NCBI GenBank assembly: GCA_017538795.1
Contig: JAFYIE010000011.1
Span: 27,795-91,794 of the forward strand
DNA length: 64,000 nt
From: Bacteroidales bacterium
GTDB lineage: Bacteria > Bacteroidota > Bacteroidia > Bacteroidales > F082
Direction of reading: 5' to 3'
In this document: in pieces, positions 9,241 through 17,637 of the stretch
How positions within the stretch are numbered: the stretch's first letter is position 1
Layout of the letters: every line of letters starts with the position of its first letter
Notes under the pieces: model-generated
What the model saw: only the letters and a program-made list of their open reading frames with translations
Database searches by the model: none
Told to the model about the DNA's origin: nothing
Translations under genes and position numbers: made by a program

Positions 9241-10229
9241 TTCTTTCTCTCTTTTGGATCTACAGGTAAAACTTTGCCGTCTGCTTGTTCATACATGATG
9301 TTGCCGTCAAGGGCAATGCTTTCAATGTCACCATTCAGAAGGATGGCAAACTCACGAAATACCATATTGAAGAAATCCTGGAAATCGTTATTCCAACGAT
9401 ATTGATTCATTCCAAGAACCCAATTACCTGTATTATAGTTCTTGGCTTGTTCCATCCATATCTCTTTCTGATTTTTACCCATGCTCTCTGTAGCGGAATG
9501 ATAGTTTACGATATTTTCTTCGGTAATCAACTCTGTTGAGCCTTTTTGTACAGCTTGTTGATACATTTCAAACTGATCAGCTCTTTTTCTGTTAAATTCC
9601 TTGTGCATGTTTGCAATCTCTTCTTTGCTAATTCCATTGGCTGTCAATAAAGCTTTGCCTATACCGGTGTTAAGGGTTAATATTGTGGAATACTCGTCTG
9701 TGATTTTTTTATCATACTCGTTGATTAACTCTCCGTACTCTTTAACACTCCTTGACTCTTTTCTTTTGTTAATGACCTTGTTGTCGTCAACAAAAGCGTA
9801 AATAGCTCCGCTGAAGTTAGTCAAAGTCAACATCATCTGACCTTCATTGTTAAAATCGAAAATAGCATCCATTTTCAATACAATAGGACAGTTTACATAC
9901 GCCATGCCCATCATACCTTTGGCTATTGACTGACCTTTCATATAAATTATTGGAAATCTTAATTCTGACATGTTTTCATCAAACTCCACTTCTTCAAGCA
10001 TGTCAGGGAATACTAATTCATATTCCAACACATAATCTTTGATGGTTTTCATCATATCAGCTTTTGACGCATTTGTGTTGATGATGGTTGAATAGGATTG
10101 ATCCTTCATTACAGGATACAAGTTTGATTTAGGGTCTTTTGTCTGAGCAGCTGGTGTAAAAGTTTGAGCAGCAACAAATTGGATTCCCAATGCAAAAAGG
10201 ACAACCAATAAAAACAGATTTTTTTTCAT
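9213..10229 (-). CDS. Exported protein, possibly DUF4468-like
   Basis: A 338-residue protein with a signal peptide (MKKNLFLLVVLFALGIQFVAAQ). Residues about 45-165 look like the beta-rich DUF4468 domain seen in many exported Bacteroidota proteins: SKADMMKTIKDYVLEYELVFPD, then short strands ending in a membrane-protein-like LTLTNFSGAIY. The rest is helical and charged and ends in KERKKWIKKGYSL. Nothing indicates an enzyme. It overlaps the ankyrin-repeat gene by 28 bp and probably forms a two-gene operon with it. Confidence 0.6.
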   Translation of the reverse strand: MKKNLFLLVVLFALGIQFVAAQTFTPAAQTKDPKSNLYPVMKDQSYSTIINTNASKADMMKTIKDYVLEYELVFPDMLEEVEFDENMSELRFPIIYMKGQSIAKGMMGMAYVNCPIVLKMDAIFDFNNEGQMMLTLTNFSGAIYAFVDDNKVINKRKESRSVKEYGELINEYDKKITDEYSTILTLNTGIGKALLTANGISKEEIANMHKEFNRKRADQFEMYQQAVQKGSTELITEENIVNYHSATESMGKNQKEIWMEQAKNYNTGNWVLGMNQYRWNNDFQDFFNMVFREFAILLNGDIESIALDGNIMYEQADGKVLPVDPKERKKWIKKGYSL

Positions 10230-10404
10230 GTGAAAAACACCTTGTTATATCCCATCAGGTTCTTCGGTTTTAATTATTGATTAATTATTTTAAATTTAAT
10301 TCTAATTCTTTTTATACTTCTTTAATTATCACAAGGCAAAATTACAAATTTTTTGAAATTATTGAAAACTTTTTGAAAAAAAGGTGCTTATATGAAGTTT
10401 TATG

Positions 10405-10412
10405 TATCTTTA
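10405..10412 (+). promoter_or_regulatory. -7 promoter element TATCTTTA of the toxin-antitoxin remnant
   Basis: Seven of eight positions fit TAnnTTTG. It overlaps an upstream ATG (10402), which would therefore not be transcribed; this favours ATG 10447 as the antitoxin start. Confidence 0.45.
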
Positions 10413-10446
10413 CAAAGTAATCAGATTCAAAAACAAAGGAATAAAA

Positions 10447-10641
10447 ATGAATAATGTATCAACACAAACAGTTAATTTAAGATCGCGGGGCACTTCAAAA
10501 ATTGAGCAAAAGAAGTACCCTGAAACTCTGAAAAGTTGCATTTCTTTAGAAGAGTTTAAGGATTTATTAGACCAAAAAATCAATGAGCACTATGAAAACC
10601 TATCAAATACAAATAAGAAAAAGTGTCAAAAAAGACCTTAA
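10447..10641 (+). CDS. Putative antitoxin of a type II toxin-antitoxin module
   Basis: A 64-residue polar protein (MNNVSTQTVNLRSRG...LEEFKDLLDQKINEHYE). It has no signal peptide, carries a basic N-terminal part that could bind DNA, and a helical acidic tail of the kind that wraps a RelE/ParE toxin. An in-frame ATG at 10402 would add 15 residues but lies before the likely transcription start. Its 3' end overlaps the toxin frame by 50 bp, a usual arrangement for antitoxin-first modules. No close family is recognised; the call rests on size, order and the downstream toxin frame. Confidence 0.55.
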   Translation: MNNVSTQTVNLRSRGTSKIEQKKYPETLKSCISLEEFKDLLDQKINEHYENLSNTNKKKCQKRP

Positions 10642-10900
10642 ACTAATAAAAGATTTCATCGTCGAGTAATCTAATCGCGAACATGCGATTAAATATACTA
10701 CAGAACTTTATGCCGAAATTGAAAGCCTAACTTTTTTAGCAGATTTTATTGAAATCTCCGATTGGAAAACCGGGAAAAAGTTCAGTAAAAAAGAGAAAGT
10801 TTTTATTACAAGAAATCATAAATGGAGTATTTTCTTTTACGTTTATAGAAATATCGTGATTGTTGACAGGATTTTGCCATCAAAAATGGTGAAAGAATAA
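10592..10900 (+). pseudogene. RelE/ParE-like toxin gene interrupted by an in-frame TAA
   Basis: Reading from ATG 10592 gives MKTYQIQIRKSVKKDLKLI KDFIVE, a stop TAA at codon 26 (10667-10669), then an uninterrupted 76-codon frame to TAA 10898-10900. The second part (EHAIKYTTELYAEIESL; NHKWSIFFYVYRNIVIVDRILPSK) has the core of the RelE/ParE fold, with the aromatic/basic strand and the terminal VDRILPSK strand. A single base change (for example from GAA, CAA or AAA) explains the break; no frameshift is needed. The toxin is therefore probably inactive, though a sequencing error could also give this. It ends 3 bp before the convergent ruvC stop. Confidence 0.65.
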
Positions 10901-10903
10901 ATA

Positions 10904-11500
10904 TTACTTGATTTTTTTCTCTGGGTTTTGTTGCAAAAACGCCTCCCAGCTGTTGAATGATTTCTTTCCTTTCGGGATTTTAGGAAGTTTCGATTCGCTT
11001 GTGCCTCCGACGATATTGAGTTGGTTTTGGAAACAGTGACAAACGGCCGCTGCCATGGCGTCGGTGGCGTCGAGATAGTCTGGATGCTCGGTGAAATTGC
11101 AAAGTTTCTGCACCATCGCCGCGACTTGTTCCTTAGATGCGGCTCCGTTTCCGGTTATCGACTGCTTGATTTTTCTCGGAGAATATTCAAAAATCGGTAT
11201 GTCGCGATACAAAGCCGCAGCCATCGCCACACCTTGTGCGCGACCGAGTTTCAGCATCGACTGCACGTTTTTTCCGAAGAATGGAGCCTCAATAGCGAGC
11301 TCGTCGGGGTGATATTCGTCTATGATTTCAAGCACACGCTCAAAGATTTTCCGAAGCTTAAGTGCTTGATTTTCAAGTTTATTCAACTTCAAAACACCCA
11401 TGCGAATCATACTCAGCTCCTTGCCTCTCTGAAGGATGAGACCGTAACCCATCACCATCGTTCCCGGGTCGATACCTAATATTATGCGATCAGTTTTCAA
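10904..11500 (-). CDS. ruvC: Holliday junction endodeoxyribonuclease RuvC
   Basis: A 198-residue nuclease that resolves Holliday junctions together with RuvAB. All four catalytic acids are in place: Asp11 (GIDPGT), Glu71 (AIEAPFFG), and Asp144 and Asp147 (YLDATDAMA). The RAQGVAM helix and the SPRKIKQSITGNG DNA-binding loop are typical. A C-terminal tail of about 25 basic residues is longer than in E. coli. The gene is alone on its strand, convergent with the toxin remnant and divergent from the membrane protein gene starting at 11525. Confidence 0.96.
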   Translation of the reverse strand: MKTDRIILGIDPGTMVMGYGLILQRGKELSMIRMGVLKLNKLENQALKLRKIFERVLEIIDEYHPDELAIEAPFFGKNVQSMLKLGRAQGVAMAAALYRDIPIFEYSPRKIKQSITGNGAASKEQVAAMVQKLCNFTEHPDYLDATDAMAAAVCHCFQNQLNIVGGTSESKLPKIPKGKKSFNSWEAFLQQNPEKKIK

Positions 11501-11507
11501 AATTTAT

Positions 11508-11515
11508 TATCTTTG
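11508..11515 (+). promoter_or_regulatory. -7 promoter element TATCTTTG with near-leaderless start
   Basis: Exact TAnnTTTG match. The G is only 10 bp before ATG 11525, so with a transcription start a few bases downstream the mRNA would carry almost no 5' leader. It also rules out the TTG start at 11513. Confidence 0.65.
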
Positions 11516-11524
11516 CAGTCGAAA

Positions 11525-12529
11525 ATGAGTACAAATTCACATAATGCAAAAATAATGAAAATCGCTGAAATGGCGATAAAAATTATTATTGTGCTTGCAG
11601 GATGTTGGGTTATTTATGTAAAACTTATTAAGAATCAAGACATTACAGAGATGTGGAACTCGATGAAACTCTCGTTCTCGTCTCCGAAAAATGTCTTTTT
11701 GATGGTTCTCGCCCTTCTTTTGATGCCCGTCAACATGGCATTTGAAGCGATAAAATGGCAAAAATCAGTGCTGCCAGTCGAGAAAGTGCCGTTTAAAAAA
11801 GCGTTTGTGGCTATCTTTACAGGTGTCACAACCGGAATGCTGTTTCCTAACCGAACAGGCGATTTTCTTGGCAGGATTTTCATTCTCGAAAGCGGCAACC
11901 GGATCAAAGCTGCAATGCTCACATTCGTTGGAAACATAGCGCAAATGCTTGTCACAGTGACACTCGGCGCTTTATCGTGCTTCTTCTTTCTGAAATGGTC
12001 GGCTTATTGGTATATCATGCTTATCTTATTGATAATCACAACATTAGGTTTTTTGTTTTATTTCAACATACATGTTGTGATTTATTTCAAAAAATTGATT
12101 CCAATAAAATGGCGCCCAAGAATTGAGAAATACATAGATATTTTTGACAGTTACACAACAAAAGATTTGGCGCGGATTTTGTTTCTCGCTTTCGCGAAAT
12201 ATGTGGTTTATTCGTTCCAATTCGTACTCCTGATATGGGCTTTCGACGTTCCGCTTGGCTATGTCAACACCATGATCCCCATCATGATGACGTACATGTT
12301 GATGACGGTGATACCGTTTCTTACCATCATGGAGATTGCGGTGCGCGGCGGCGTTTGCATCTCTGTTTTCGACACTTGGCTGACAATAGTCGGAATCAAC
12401 ACGTCGTTCAGCTTGATGGTGGTTTCGGCGAGCACCATTCTTTGGCTTTATAATTTGGCGATTCCGGCTGTTATCGGACTTTTTTATATCCGAAAATTAA
12501 AATTTATGCGGAGGAGTTATGAGCATTGA
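11525..12529 (+). CDS. Lysylphosphatidylglycerol synthase-type transmembrane (flippase-like) protein
   Basis: A 334-residue polytopic inner-membrane protein with about eight helices. It belongs to the family of the membrane domain of lysylphosphatidylglycerol synthase (MprF/AglD/UPF0104). Family motifs include the MAFEAIKWQ segment after helix 2, and FTGVTTGMLFPNRTGDFLGRIFIL, which is the conserved G..TP.R.GE.-like stretch. There is no soluble aminoacyl-transfer domain, so it is more likely a lipid flippase or accessory membrane protein than a synthase. It overlaps the next gene, a glycosyltransferase, by 11 bp, which suggests joint action on a lipid-linked glycan. Confidence 0.8.
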   Translation: MSTNSHNAKIMKIAEMAIKIIIVLAGCWVIYVKLIKNQDITEMWNSMKLSFSSPKNVFLMVLALLLMPVNMAFEAIKWQKSVLPVEKVPFKKAFVAIFTGVTTGMLFPNRTGDFLGRIFILESGNRIKAAMLTFVGNIAQMLVTVTLGALSCFFFLKWSAYWYIMLILLIITTLGFLFYFNIHVVIYFKKLIPIKWRPRIEKYIDIFDSYTTKDLARILFLAFAKYVVYSFQFVLLIWAFDVPLGYVNTMIPIMMTYMLMTVIPFLTIMEIAVRGGVCISVFDTWLTIVGINTSFSLMVVSASTILWLYNLAIPAVIGLFYIRKLKFMRRSYEH

Positions 12530-13679
12530 GACGATTTATGTTTTGGTTAATATCATAATGGTTTTCGCGGCATGCTATTTGGTTTGCATCGGGGCATTTA
12601 CTTATGGTATGATGAAGTTTAAAACTGAACGTAAAAATTCATCGGCTATACATCCGTATTTTTTTGCGAATATGCCAGATTCTTACAGAAAAGTCTCGGT
12701 TTTAATAGCGGCACGCAACGAAGGCAAGAACATCGAAAAATTATTGCAATCGCTTTATAATCAATCGTTTAGTAAAGATAAATTTGAGGTAATTCTTGTT
12801 GATGATCATTCAGCGGACAATACGTTCGAGGTCTCAGAGAATTTTCGGGGTCTTCATCCTGAGATGAATCTCAAAGTGCTGAAAGCGACTGGTTTCGGCA
12901 AAAAACAAGCCATCTCGCAATCATTGCATGCTGCTGAAAATGAATTGATTATGGTTACCGACGCCGATTGTGAGCTTCCAAAGCGTTGGATTGAGACGAT
13001 GGCAAATTATTTTTTGAATCACGAACTTAAAATGTTACTCGGACCGGTTCTTTTATCACCTGCAAATACTGTTTTTGAGAAGCTGCAAGTGCTTGAGCAT
13101 CTGAGTCTTATAGCCAGCACAGCGGGTTCTGCAGCCATCGGGATGCCGGTAATGTGTAACGGCGCCAACATGATGTATGACCGTCAAGCGGCTCTCAATG
13201 TCGAAAAATACCGCACCGACATGAAAATCGCTTCCGGCGATGACATGTTTCTTATGGAACAGTTTATCAAGCATTATGGCAGCGATTCGGTGAAGTTTAT
13301 CATGGATAATGCGGCGGTTGTGAAGACCTCCACAATGCCTGATCTGAAGTCGTTTTTCCGTCAGCGGAAACGTTGGGCGTCGAAGACGAGGGCTTACACC
13401 AACTGGAAAATCATCGCCACTGCTCTGACAGTGTTTTTGTTTAACTTCAGCATAGCGTTTTTCTTTGTGGCAGGATTTTTCATCCAGATTTTATGGCTGT
13501 TTTTCGTGCTCTACGTCTTGATGAAAACGCTCATCGACTTGCCTATCTTGAAGAAAATAACGACAATCATGCGACAGCAGCATCTCATGAAATGGATGTT
13601 GCCTCTTGAGTTCATATATCCGTTTTATGTCGTTTTCACGGCAATTTCGGGGTTGTTTTCAAAAGTAAGGTGGAAATAA
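12519..13679 (+). CDS. Family 2 glycosyltransferase, membrane-bound
   Basis: A 386-residue processive-type GT2 enzyme: one N-terminal transmembrane helix, a GT-A domain (KVSVLIAARNEGKNIEKLL; VILVDDHSADNTFE; MVTDADCELPKRW) with the metal-binding DAD triad, the QRKRWASK (QxxRW) acceptor motif near residue 285, and two to three C-terminal helices. Such enzymes use nucleotide sugars on the cytoplasmic face to build lipids or polysaccharides. A Shine-Dalgarno GGAGG at 12510-12514, unusual in this phylum, sits 4 bp before the ATG inside the end of the upstream gene and supports this start. Confidence 0.88.
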   Translation: MSIETIYVLVNIIMVFAACYLVCIGAFTYGMMKFKTERKNSSAIHPYFFANMPDSYRKVSVLIAARNEGKNIEKLLQSLYNQSFSKDKFEVILVDDHSADNTFEVSENFRGLHPEMNLKVLKATGFGKKQAISQSLHAAENELIMVTDADCELPKRWIETMANYFLNHELKMLLGPVLLSPANTVFEKLQVLEHLSLIASTAGSAAIGMPVMCNGANMMYDRQAALNVEKYRTDMKIASGDDMFLMEQFIKHYGSDSVKFIMDNAAVVKTSTMPDLKSFFRQRKRWASKTRAYTNWKIIATALTVFLFNFSIAFFFVAGFFIQILWLFFVLYVLMKTLIDLPILKKITTIMRQQHLMKWMLPLEFIYPFYVVFTAISGLFSKVRWK

Positions 13680-14822
13680 TTACATTAATTTCTGATAAAA
13701 CTGCCACCAGCGGTCGGGAAGCTCGTTTCGCATTGCCATGTCGTAGTCAGATTTTGAGCATGGGATGAAATGTTCGGAGATTTCCATCCACCATTTTCCG
13801 GTTGTTTTGTGGCACAAGAAAATGAGTTCATCGTAATCTTCAAGTTTTACGATATATTTTGTGAACTCATCGCGGTTTTCGGTTGTAGGAACGTCGTTTT
13901 GTCTTAACGAAAAACCTTCCAAGAAGTACCAAATCATCTCGGCTAAATTATTGGCACTCTGATAGTTAACATCATAACTTGGGTTATAGTTGAAGAACCC
14001 TATCGATGTCAGTTTCGGGTTCAAGCCTGCGTAACGGGTCATCTTACAGCCGTCCTCGCTGCTGAATCCGTTTGGAGAGCTGCGTTTCACTCCAGGCATA
14101 TCGGCGGCACAGAAAGCGGCCGCATCGACGGTGACGATATCGGCACTACGAAGCAACGGCTCTGTCAGTTCAGCGCGGTTTTTTATCGTTCCAAGGCGAT
14201 AGATGTCGAACAGCAGCTGTTTCATCAGGTTAATATTCTCATTATCAATGTAATACGTCTGATAACCGATGTTAGTGTAATTGAATAAAAAGTTCGGTTG
14301 ATGCAAGATGATGTGGCTCAGATACGACTCAGAATTGATGTTCTCGCCTTCCTCGCCAATATCGAAACGCGGGTCTATTGCTGTGATATTCACCAACTTA
14401 CCGGTGTTTTCATAAACCTGATAAATAGGATAAGTCAAATCCTGGCTTCCACCCAAGATAACGGGAACAATGTGATACTTCAGAAGCGTCAAAAACACCT
14501 CGCTCAAGGCGTAGTAGGTATCTTCGACACGCAAGCCTGACTTAACATTGCCGAGGTCGACGATTTTCAAGTCGGGCCAGTGGTTAAACAAAGGATATAA
14601 GGCGTGACGAATAGCGTCTGGACCCGCCTTACATCCTTCATTGTCAACGGCATAGCGTTCTTCTTCAACTCCAAGGATTGCCATCTGAAAATCTTCCAAA
14701 TTCGGAAAAACTTCTTCATTTTTGAAGATTGAAATCGTGTTGCCAAGCTGTTTTTTATGCGTCAAATGGCAATTTTCGACGACTTCTTCCTTTACGGGAT
14801 TGAGAAAAGCGCTAATGTCCAT
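13680..14822 (-). CDS. Arginase/formimidoylglutamase-like protein lacking the metal-binding residues
   Basis: A 380-residue cytoplasmic protein with the ureohydrolase fold: ILGVEEERYAVDNEGCKAGPDAIRHALYPL near the N-terminus, then PVILGGSQDLTYP, VNITAIDPRFD and SADIVTVDAAAFCAADMPG. In active arginases and formiminoglutamases these last three are GGDHS, DAHxD and DxDxxDP and hold two Mn ions. Here the His residues and most Asp ligands are replaced, so catalysis by the known mechanism is unlikely. Divergent proteins of this type are common in Bacteroidota, often labelled formimidoylglutamase. It is the third gene of queA-glyS-this gene, 2 bp after glyS. Confidence 0.8.
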   Translation of the reverse strand: MDISAFLNPVKEEVVENCHLTHKKQLGNTISIFKNEEVFPNLEDFQMAILGVEEERYAVDNEGCKAGPDAIRHALYPLFNHWPDLKIVDLGNVKSGLRVEDTYYALSEVFLTLLKYHIVPVILGGSQDLTYPIYQVYENTGKLVNITAIDPRFDIGEEGENINSESYLSHIILHQPNFLFNYTNIGYQTYYIDNENINLMKQLLFDIYRLGTIKNRAELTEPLLRSADIVTVDAAAFCAADMPGVKRSSPNGFSSEDGCKMTRYAGLNPKLTSIGFFNYNPSYDVNYQSANNLAEMIWYFLEGFSLRQNDVPTTENRDEFTKYIVKLEDYDELIFLCHKTTGKWWMEISEHFIPCSKSDYDMAMRNELPDRWWQFYQKLM

Positions 14823-14824
14823 TT

Positions 14825-16348
14825 TTATTTCTTTGGAGAAATTTTCTTTCTAATGATTTCGTGCAACTCGTTGGCGTTAACACGGATTTGCTCCATGGTG
14901 TCGCGGTCGCGAACTGTCACTGTGTTGTCTTCAAGTGTCTGATTATCAACGGTAACGCAGAGAGGAGTACCGATAGCATCCTGTCTTCTGTAACGTTTTC
15001 CGATAGAGTCTTTCTCTTCGTACTGGCACATGAAGTCGTACTGCAGACTGTCCATGATTTCGCGAGCCTTCTCCGGAAGTCCGTCTTTTTTAACGAGAGG
15101 CAAGATAGCAACTTTATAAGGTGCGAGAATCGGAGGAAGCTTCATCACGACACGCTCGCTGCCGTCTTCGAGTTTCTCCTCTGTGTAAGCGTAGCTGAAC
15201 ATCGCGAGGAACATACGGTCCAAACCGATTGATGTCTCGATGACGTATGGAGTGTAGCTCTCGTTGGTCTCCGGATCGAAGTATTGCAGCTTCTTGCCTG
15301 AGAACTCGGCGTGACGGCTGAGGTCGTAGTCTGTACGGCTGTGAACGCCTTCCAACTCTTTGAAACCAAATGGGAAGTTAAACTCGATATCGGTTGCGGC
15401 ATTGGCGTAGTGAGCAAGTTTCTCGTGATCGTGGAAACGATAATTTTCAGTTGGGATGCCCAATGAGAGGTGCCAGTTCAGACGTTCTTCCTTCCATTTC
15501 TTGAACCATTCCATCTCGGTGCCAGGGCGTACAAAGAACTGCATTTCCATCTGCTCGAATTCTCTCATTCTGAAGATGAACTGACGGGCGACGATTTCAT
15601 TACGGAAAGCCTTTCCTGTTTGTGCGATGCCAAACGGAATTTTCATACGGCCGGTCTTCTGCACGTTGAGGTAGTTCACGAAGATACCCTGTGCAGTCTC
15701 AGGACGCAGATAAATAGTGTTTGCGCCTTCTGCCAGCGAGCCGATCTGTGTGGCGAACATCAAATTGAACTGACGGACGTCTGTCCAGTTGCGTGTTCCA
15801 CTGATTGGGCACACGATTCCGAGGTCTTCGATGAGTTTCTTGATGTCGGCGAGGTCGTTTTTCTCCATCGCGCCGTAAAGACGGTGGCTGATTTCCTCGA
15901 TTTCCTTCTTCCACTCAAGAACGCGAGCGTTTGTTGTGACAAACTGCTCTTTATTAAAAGCATCGCCGAAACGTTTTTGGGCTTTTTCAACTTCCTTATT
16001 GATTTTTTCCTCGATTTTGGCCATGTAATCCTCAACCAAAACGTCGGCGCGGTAACGTTTCTTGCTGTCTTTGTTGTCGATCATCGGGTCGTTGAAAGCG
16101 TCAACGTGGCCTGAAGCCTTCCACACTGTCGGGTGCATGAAGATTGCAGCGTCCAGTCCGACGATGTTCTCATGCATCTGCACCATCGCCTTCCACCAGT
16201 ATTCGCGGATGTTTTTCTTAAGTTCGACACCATTCTGGCCGTAATCGTAAACGGCAGCCAGTCCGTCGTAAATATCGCTGGACGGAAAAATAAATCCGTA
16301 TTCTTTAGCGTGTGAAGTTATTTTTTTAAAGAATTCTTCTTGGTTCAT
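14825..16348 (-). CDS. glyS: Glycyl-tRNA synthetase, single-chain alpha2 type
   Basis: A 507-residue class II aminoacyl-tRNA synthetase that charges tRNA-Gly. It is the eukaryote-like single-chain type, not the alpha/beta heterotetramer. Visible are the catalytic N-terminal start EYGFIFPSSDIYDGLAAVYDYGQNGVELK, motif 2 (FRNEIVARQFIFRMREFEQMEMQFF), motif 3 (ETSIGLDRMFLAMF) and the C-terminal anticodon-binding domain (APYKVAILPLVKKDGL). The length is normal. It follows queA by 11 bp and precedes the arginase-like gene by 2 bp, so the three genes form one operon. Confidence 0.96.
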   Translation of the reverse strand: MNQEEFFKKITSHAKEYGFIFPSSDIYDGLAAVYDYGQNGVELKKNIREYWWKAMVQMHENIVGLDAAIFMHPTVWKASGHVDAFNDPMIDNKDSKKRYRADVLVEDYMAKIEEKINKEVEKAQKRFGDAFNKEQFVTTNARVLEWKKEIEEISHRLYGAMEKNDLADIKKLIEDLGIVCPISGTRNWTDVRQFNLMFATQIGSLAEGANTIYLRPETAQGIFVNYLNVQKTGRMKIPFGIAQTGKAFRNEIVARQFIFRMREFEQMEMQFFVRPGTEMEWFKKWKEERLNWHLSLGIPTENYRFHDHEKLAHYANAATDIEFNFPFGFKELEGVHSRTDYDLSRHAEFSGKKLQYFDPETNESYTPYVIETSIGLDRMFLAMFSYAYTEEKLEDGSERVVMKLPPILAPYKVAILPLVKKDGLPEKAREIMDSLQYDFMCQYEEKDSIGKRYRRQDAIGTPLCVTVDNQTLEDNTVTVRDRDTMEQIRVNANELHEIIRKKISPKK

Positions 16349-16359
16349 TATATTGAGTA

Positions 16360-17409
16360 TTAAAGAATTAACATAGCATCACCATAAGTGAAGAAGTTGT
16401 ATTTCTCCGCGACGGCTTCTTTATAGGCTTTCATTAAGAAATCGTAACCGGCAAATGCAGCCACTTCCATCATCATCGGTGATTTCGGGAGGTGGAAGTT
16501 GGTGATGAGCGCGTCGGCAGTGTTGAAGTCGTAAGGCGGGAAGATGAACTTGTTGGTCCAGCCTTTCAGCGGTTTCAGCTTGCCGGTGATACTTACCACA
16601 GTCTCCATGACCTTCAAAGTGGTGGTTCCGACGGCAAAAACTTTATGTTTTGCCTCTTTTGTCTGGTTAATCAGGTCGCAAGTCTCCTGCGAGATGTTGA
16701 TTTCCTCGGAGTCGGTCTTGTGTTTTGTCAGATCTTCGACTTCGATATCGCGGAAGTTGCCCATTCCGGTATGCAGTGTCACCTCGGCGAAGTTCACATC
16801 CTGAAGCTCCATACGTTTCATCAAAATCTTGCTGAAATGCATGCCTGCGGTAGGAGCGGCGACAGAACCTTCCTGTGTTGCGTAAACCGTCTGGTAGTTG
16901 AACTCGTCATCTGGCTCCACCGGGCGCTGGATGGTTTTCGGAAGCGGTGTCTCGCCAAGTCCCATGATGACTTTCTTGAACTCGTCGTGCGGACCGTCGA
17001 ACAGGAAACGCAGCGTACGGCCACGGGATGTGGTGTTGTCGATAACTTCAGCCACGAGTTCGTCGTTTTCGCCGAAATACAGCTTGTTTCCGATACGGAT
17101 TTTACGTGCAGGATCGACGAGGACGTCCCAGAGGCGGCTCTCAGGGTCGAGCTCACGAAGCAGCATCACCTCAATCTTAGCGCCAGTCTTCTCCTTTTCG
17201 CCGTAGAGACGAGCCGGGAACACGCGAGAGTTGTTGATCACGAACAAATCGCCAGGATTGCAGTAGCTGAGGATGTCGCGGAATGTTTTGTGTTCGATGG
17301 TTTGAGTGTCACGATGCAGAACCATCATGCGGGCGTCTTCGCGCTCTTTCGGCGGATACATCGCAATGAGGTCGTGCGGTAAATTGAACTTAAACTGTGA
17401 TAGTTTCAT
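16360..17409 (-). CDS. queA: S-adenosylmethionine:tRNA ribosyltransferase-isomerase QueA
   Basis: A 349-residue enzyme that transfers and isomerises the ribosyl group of SAM onto 7-aminomethyl-7-deazaguanine in tRNA, making epoxyqueuosine. Diagnostic segments: [75 protein letters not shown], and [25 protein letters not shown]. The open frame extends 31 codons upstream, but that part is hydrophobic and unlike the family; ATG 17409 gives the standard N-terminus. First gene of an operon with glyS and the arginase-like gene. Confidence 0.96.
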   Translation of the reverse strand: MKLSQFKFNLPHDLIAMYPPKEREDARMMVLHRDTQTIEHKTFRDILSYCNPGDLFVINNSRVFPARLYGEKEKTGAKIEVMLLRELDPESRLWDVLVDPARKIRIGNKLYFGENDELVAEVIDNTTSRGRTLRFLFDGPHDEFKKVIMGLGETPLPKTIQRPVEPDDEFNYQTVYATQEGSVAAPTAGMHFSKILMKRMELQDVNFAEVTLHTGMGNFRDIEVEDLTKHKTDSEEINISQETCDLINQTKEAKHKVFAVGTTTLKVMETVVSITGKLKPLKGWTNKFIFPPYDFNTADALITNFHLPKSPMMMEVAAFAGYDFLMKAYKEAVAEKYNFFTYGDAMLIL

Positions 17410-17523
17410 TTCAAATATTTTAAATTTTAACCTATTTTTCAAAAAAGGAATGCAAATATACAACAAAATGAAAATTTTGTCAAGAAAAAAGTTGTAAAAC
17501 ACTGAAATTCAATAGATTATCTC

Positions 17524-17628
17524 GTCATTTCGAGCGTAGCGAAGCGAAGTCGAGAAATCTCCGACATAATGATTCACAATATCTTTTAGCAGGAGATTTC
17601 TCCGCTCCCTTCGGTCGGTCGAAATGAC
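17524..17628. repeat. 105-bp GTCATTTCGA palindromic element, copy 2
   Basis: Same length, ends (GTCATTTCGA / TCGAAATGAC) and internal GAGAAATCTCC / GGAGATTTCTC pair as the copy at 2327-2431, with a diverged loop. The subterminal arms differ between copies (AGCGTAGCGAAGCGAAG here). It lies between the end of the PTS IIC-like gene and the start of queA. Confidence 0.88.
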
Positions 17629-17637
17629 GGTGTTGGT

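Noticed and set aside
10667-10669. Stop-codon readthrough or programmed recoding in the toxin gene
   Set aside because: No recoding signal, UGA/SECIS or slippery site seen; a simple nonsense mutation is enough.
16492-17382. 296-codon plus-strand frame inside queA
   Set aside because: Antisense of a conserved enzyme, no start signals.
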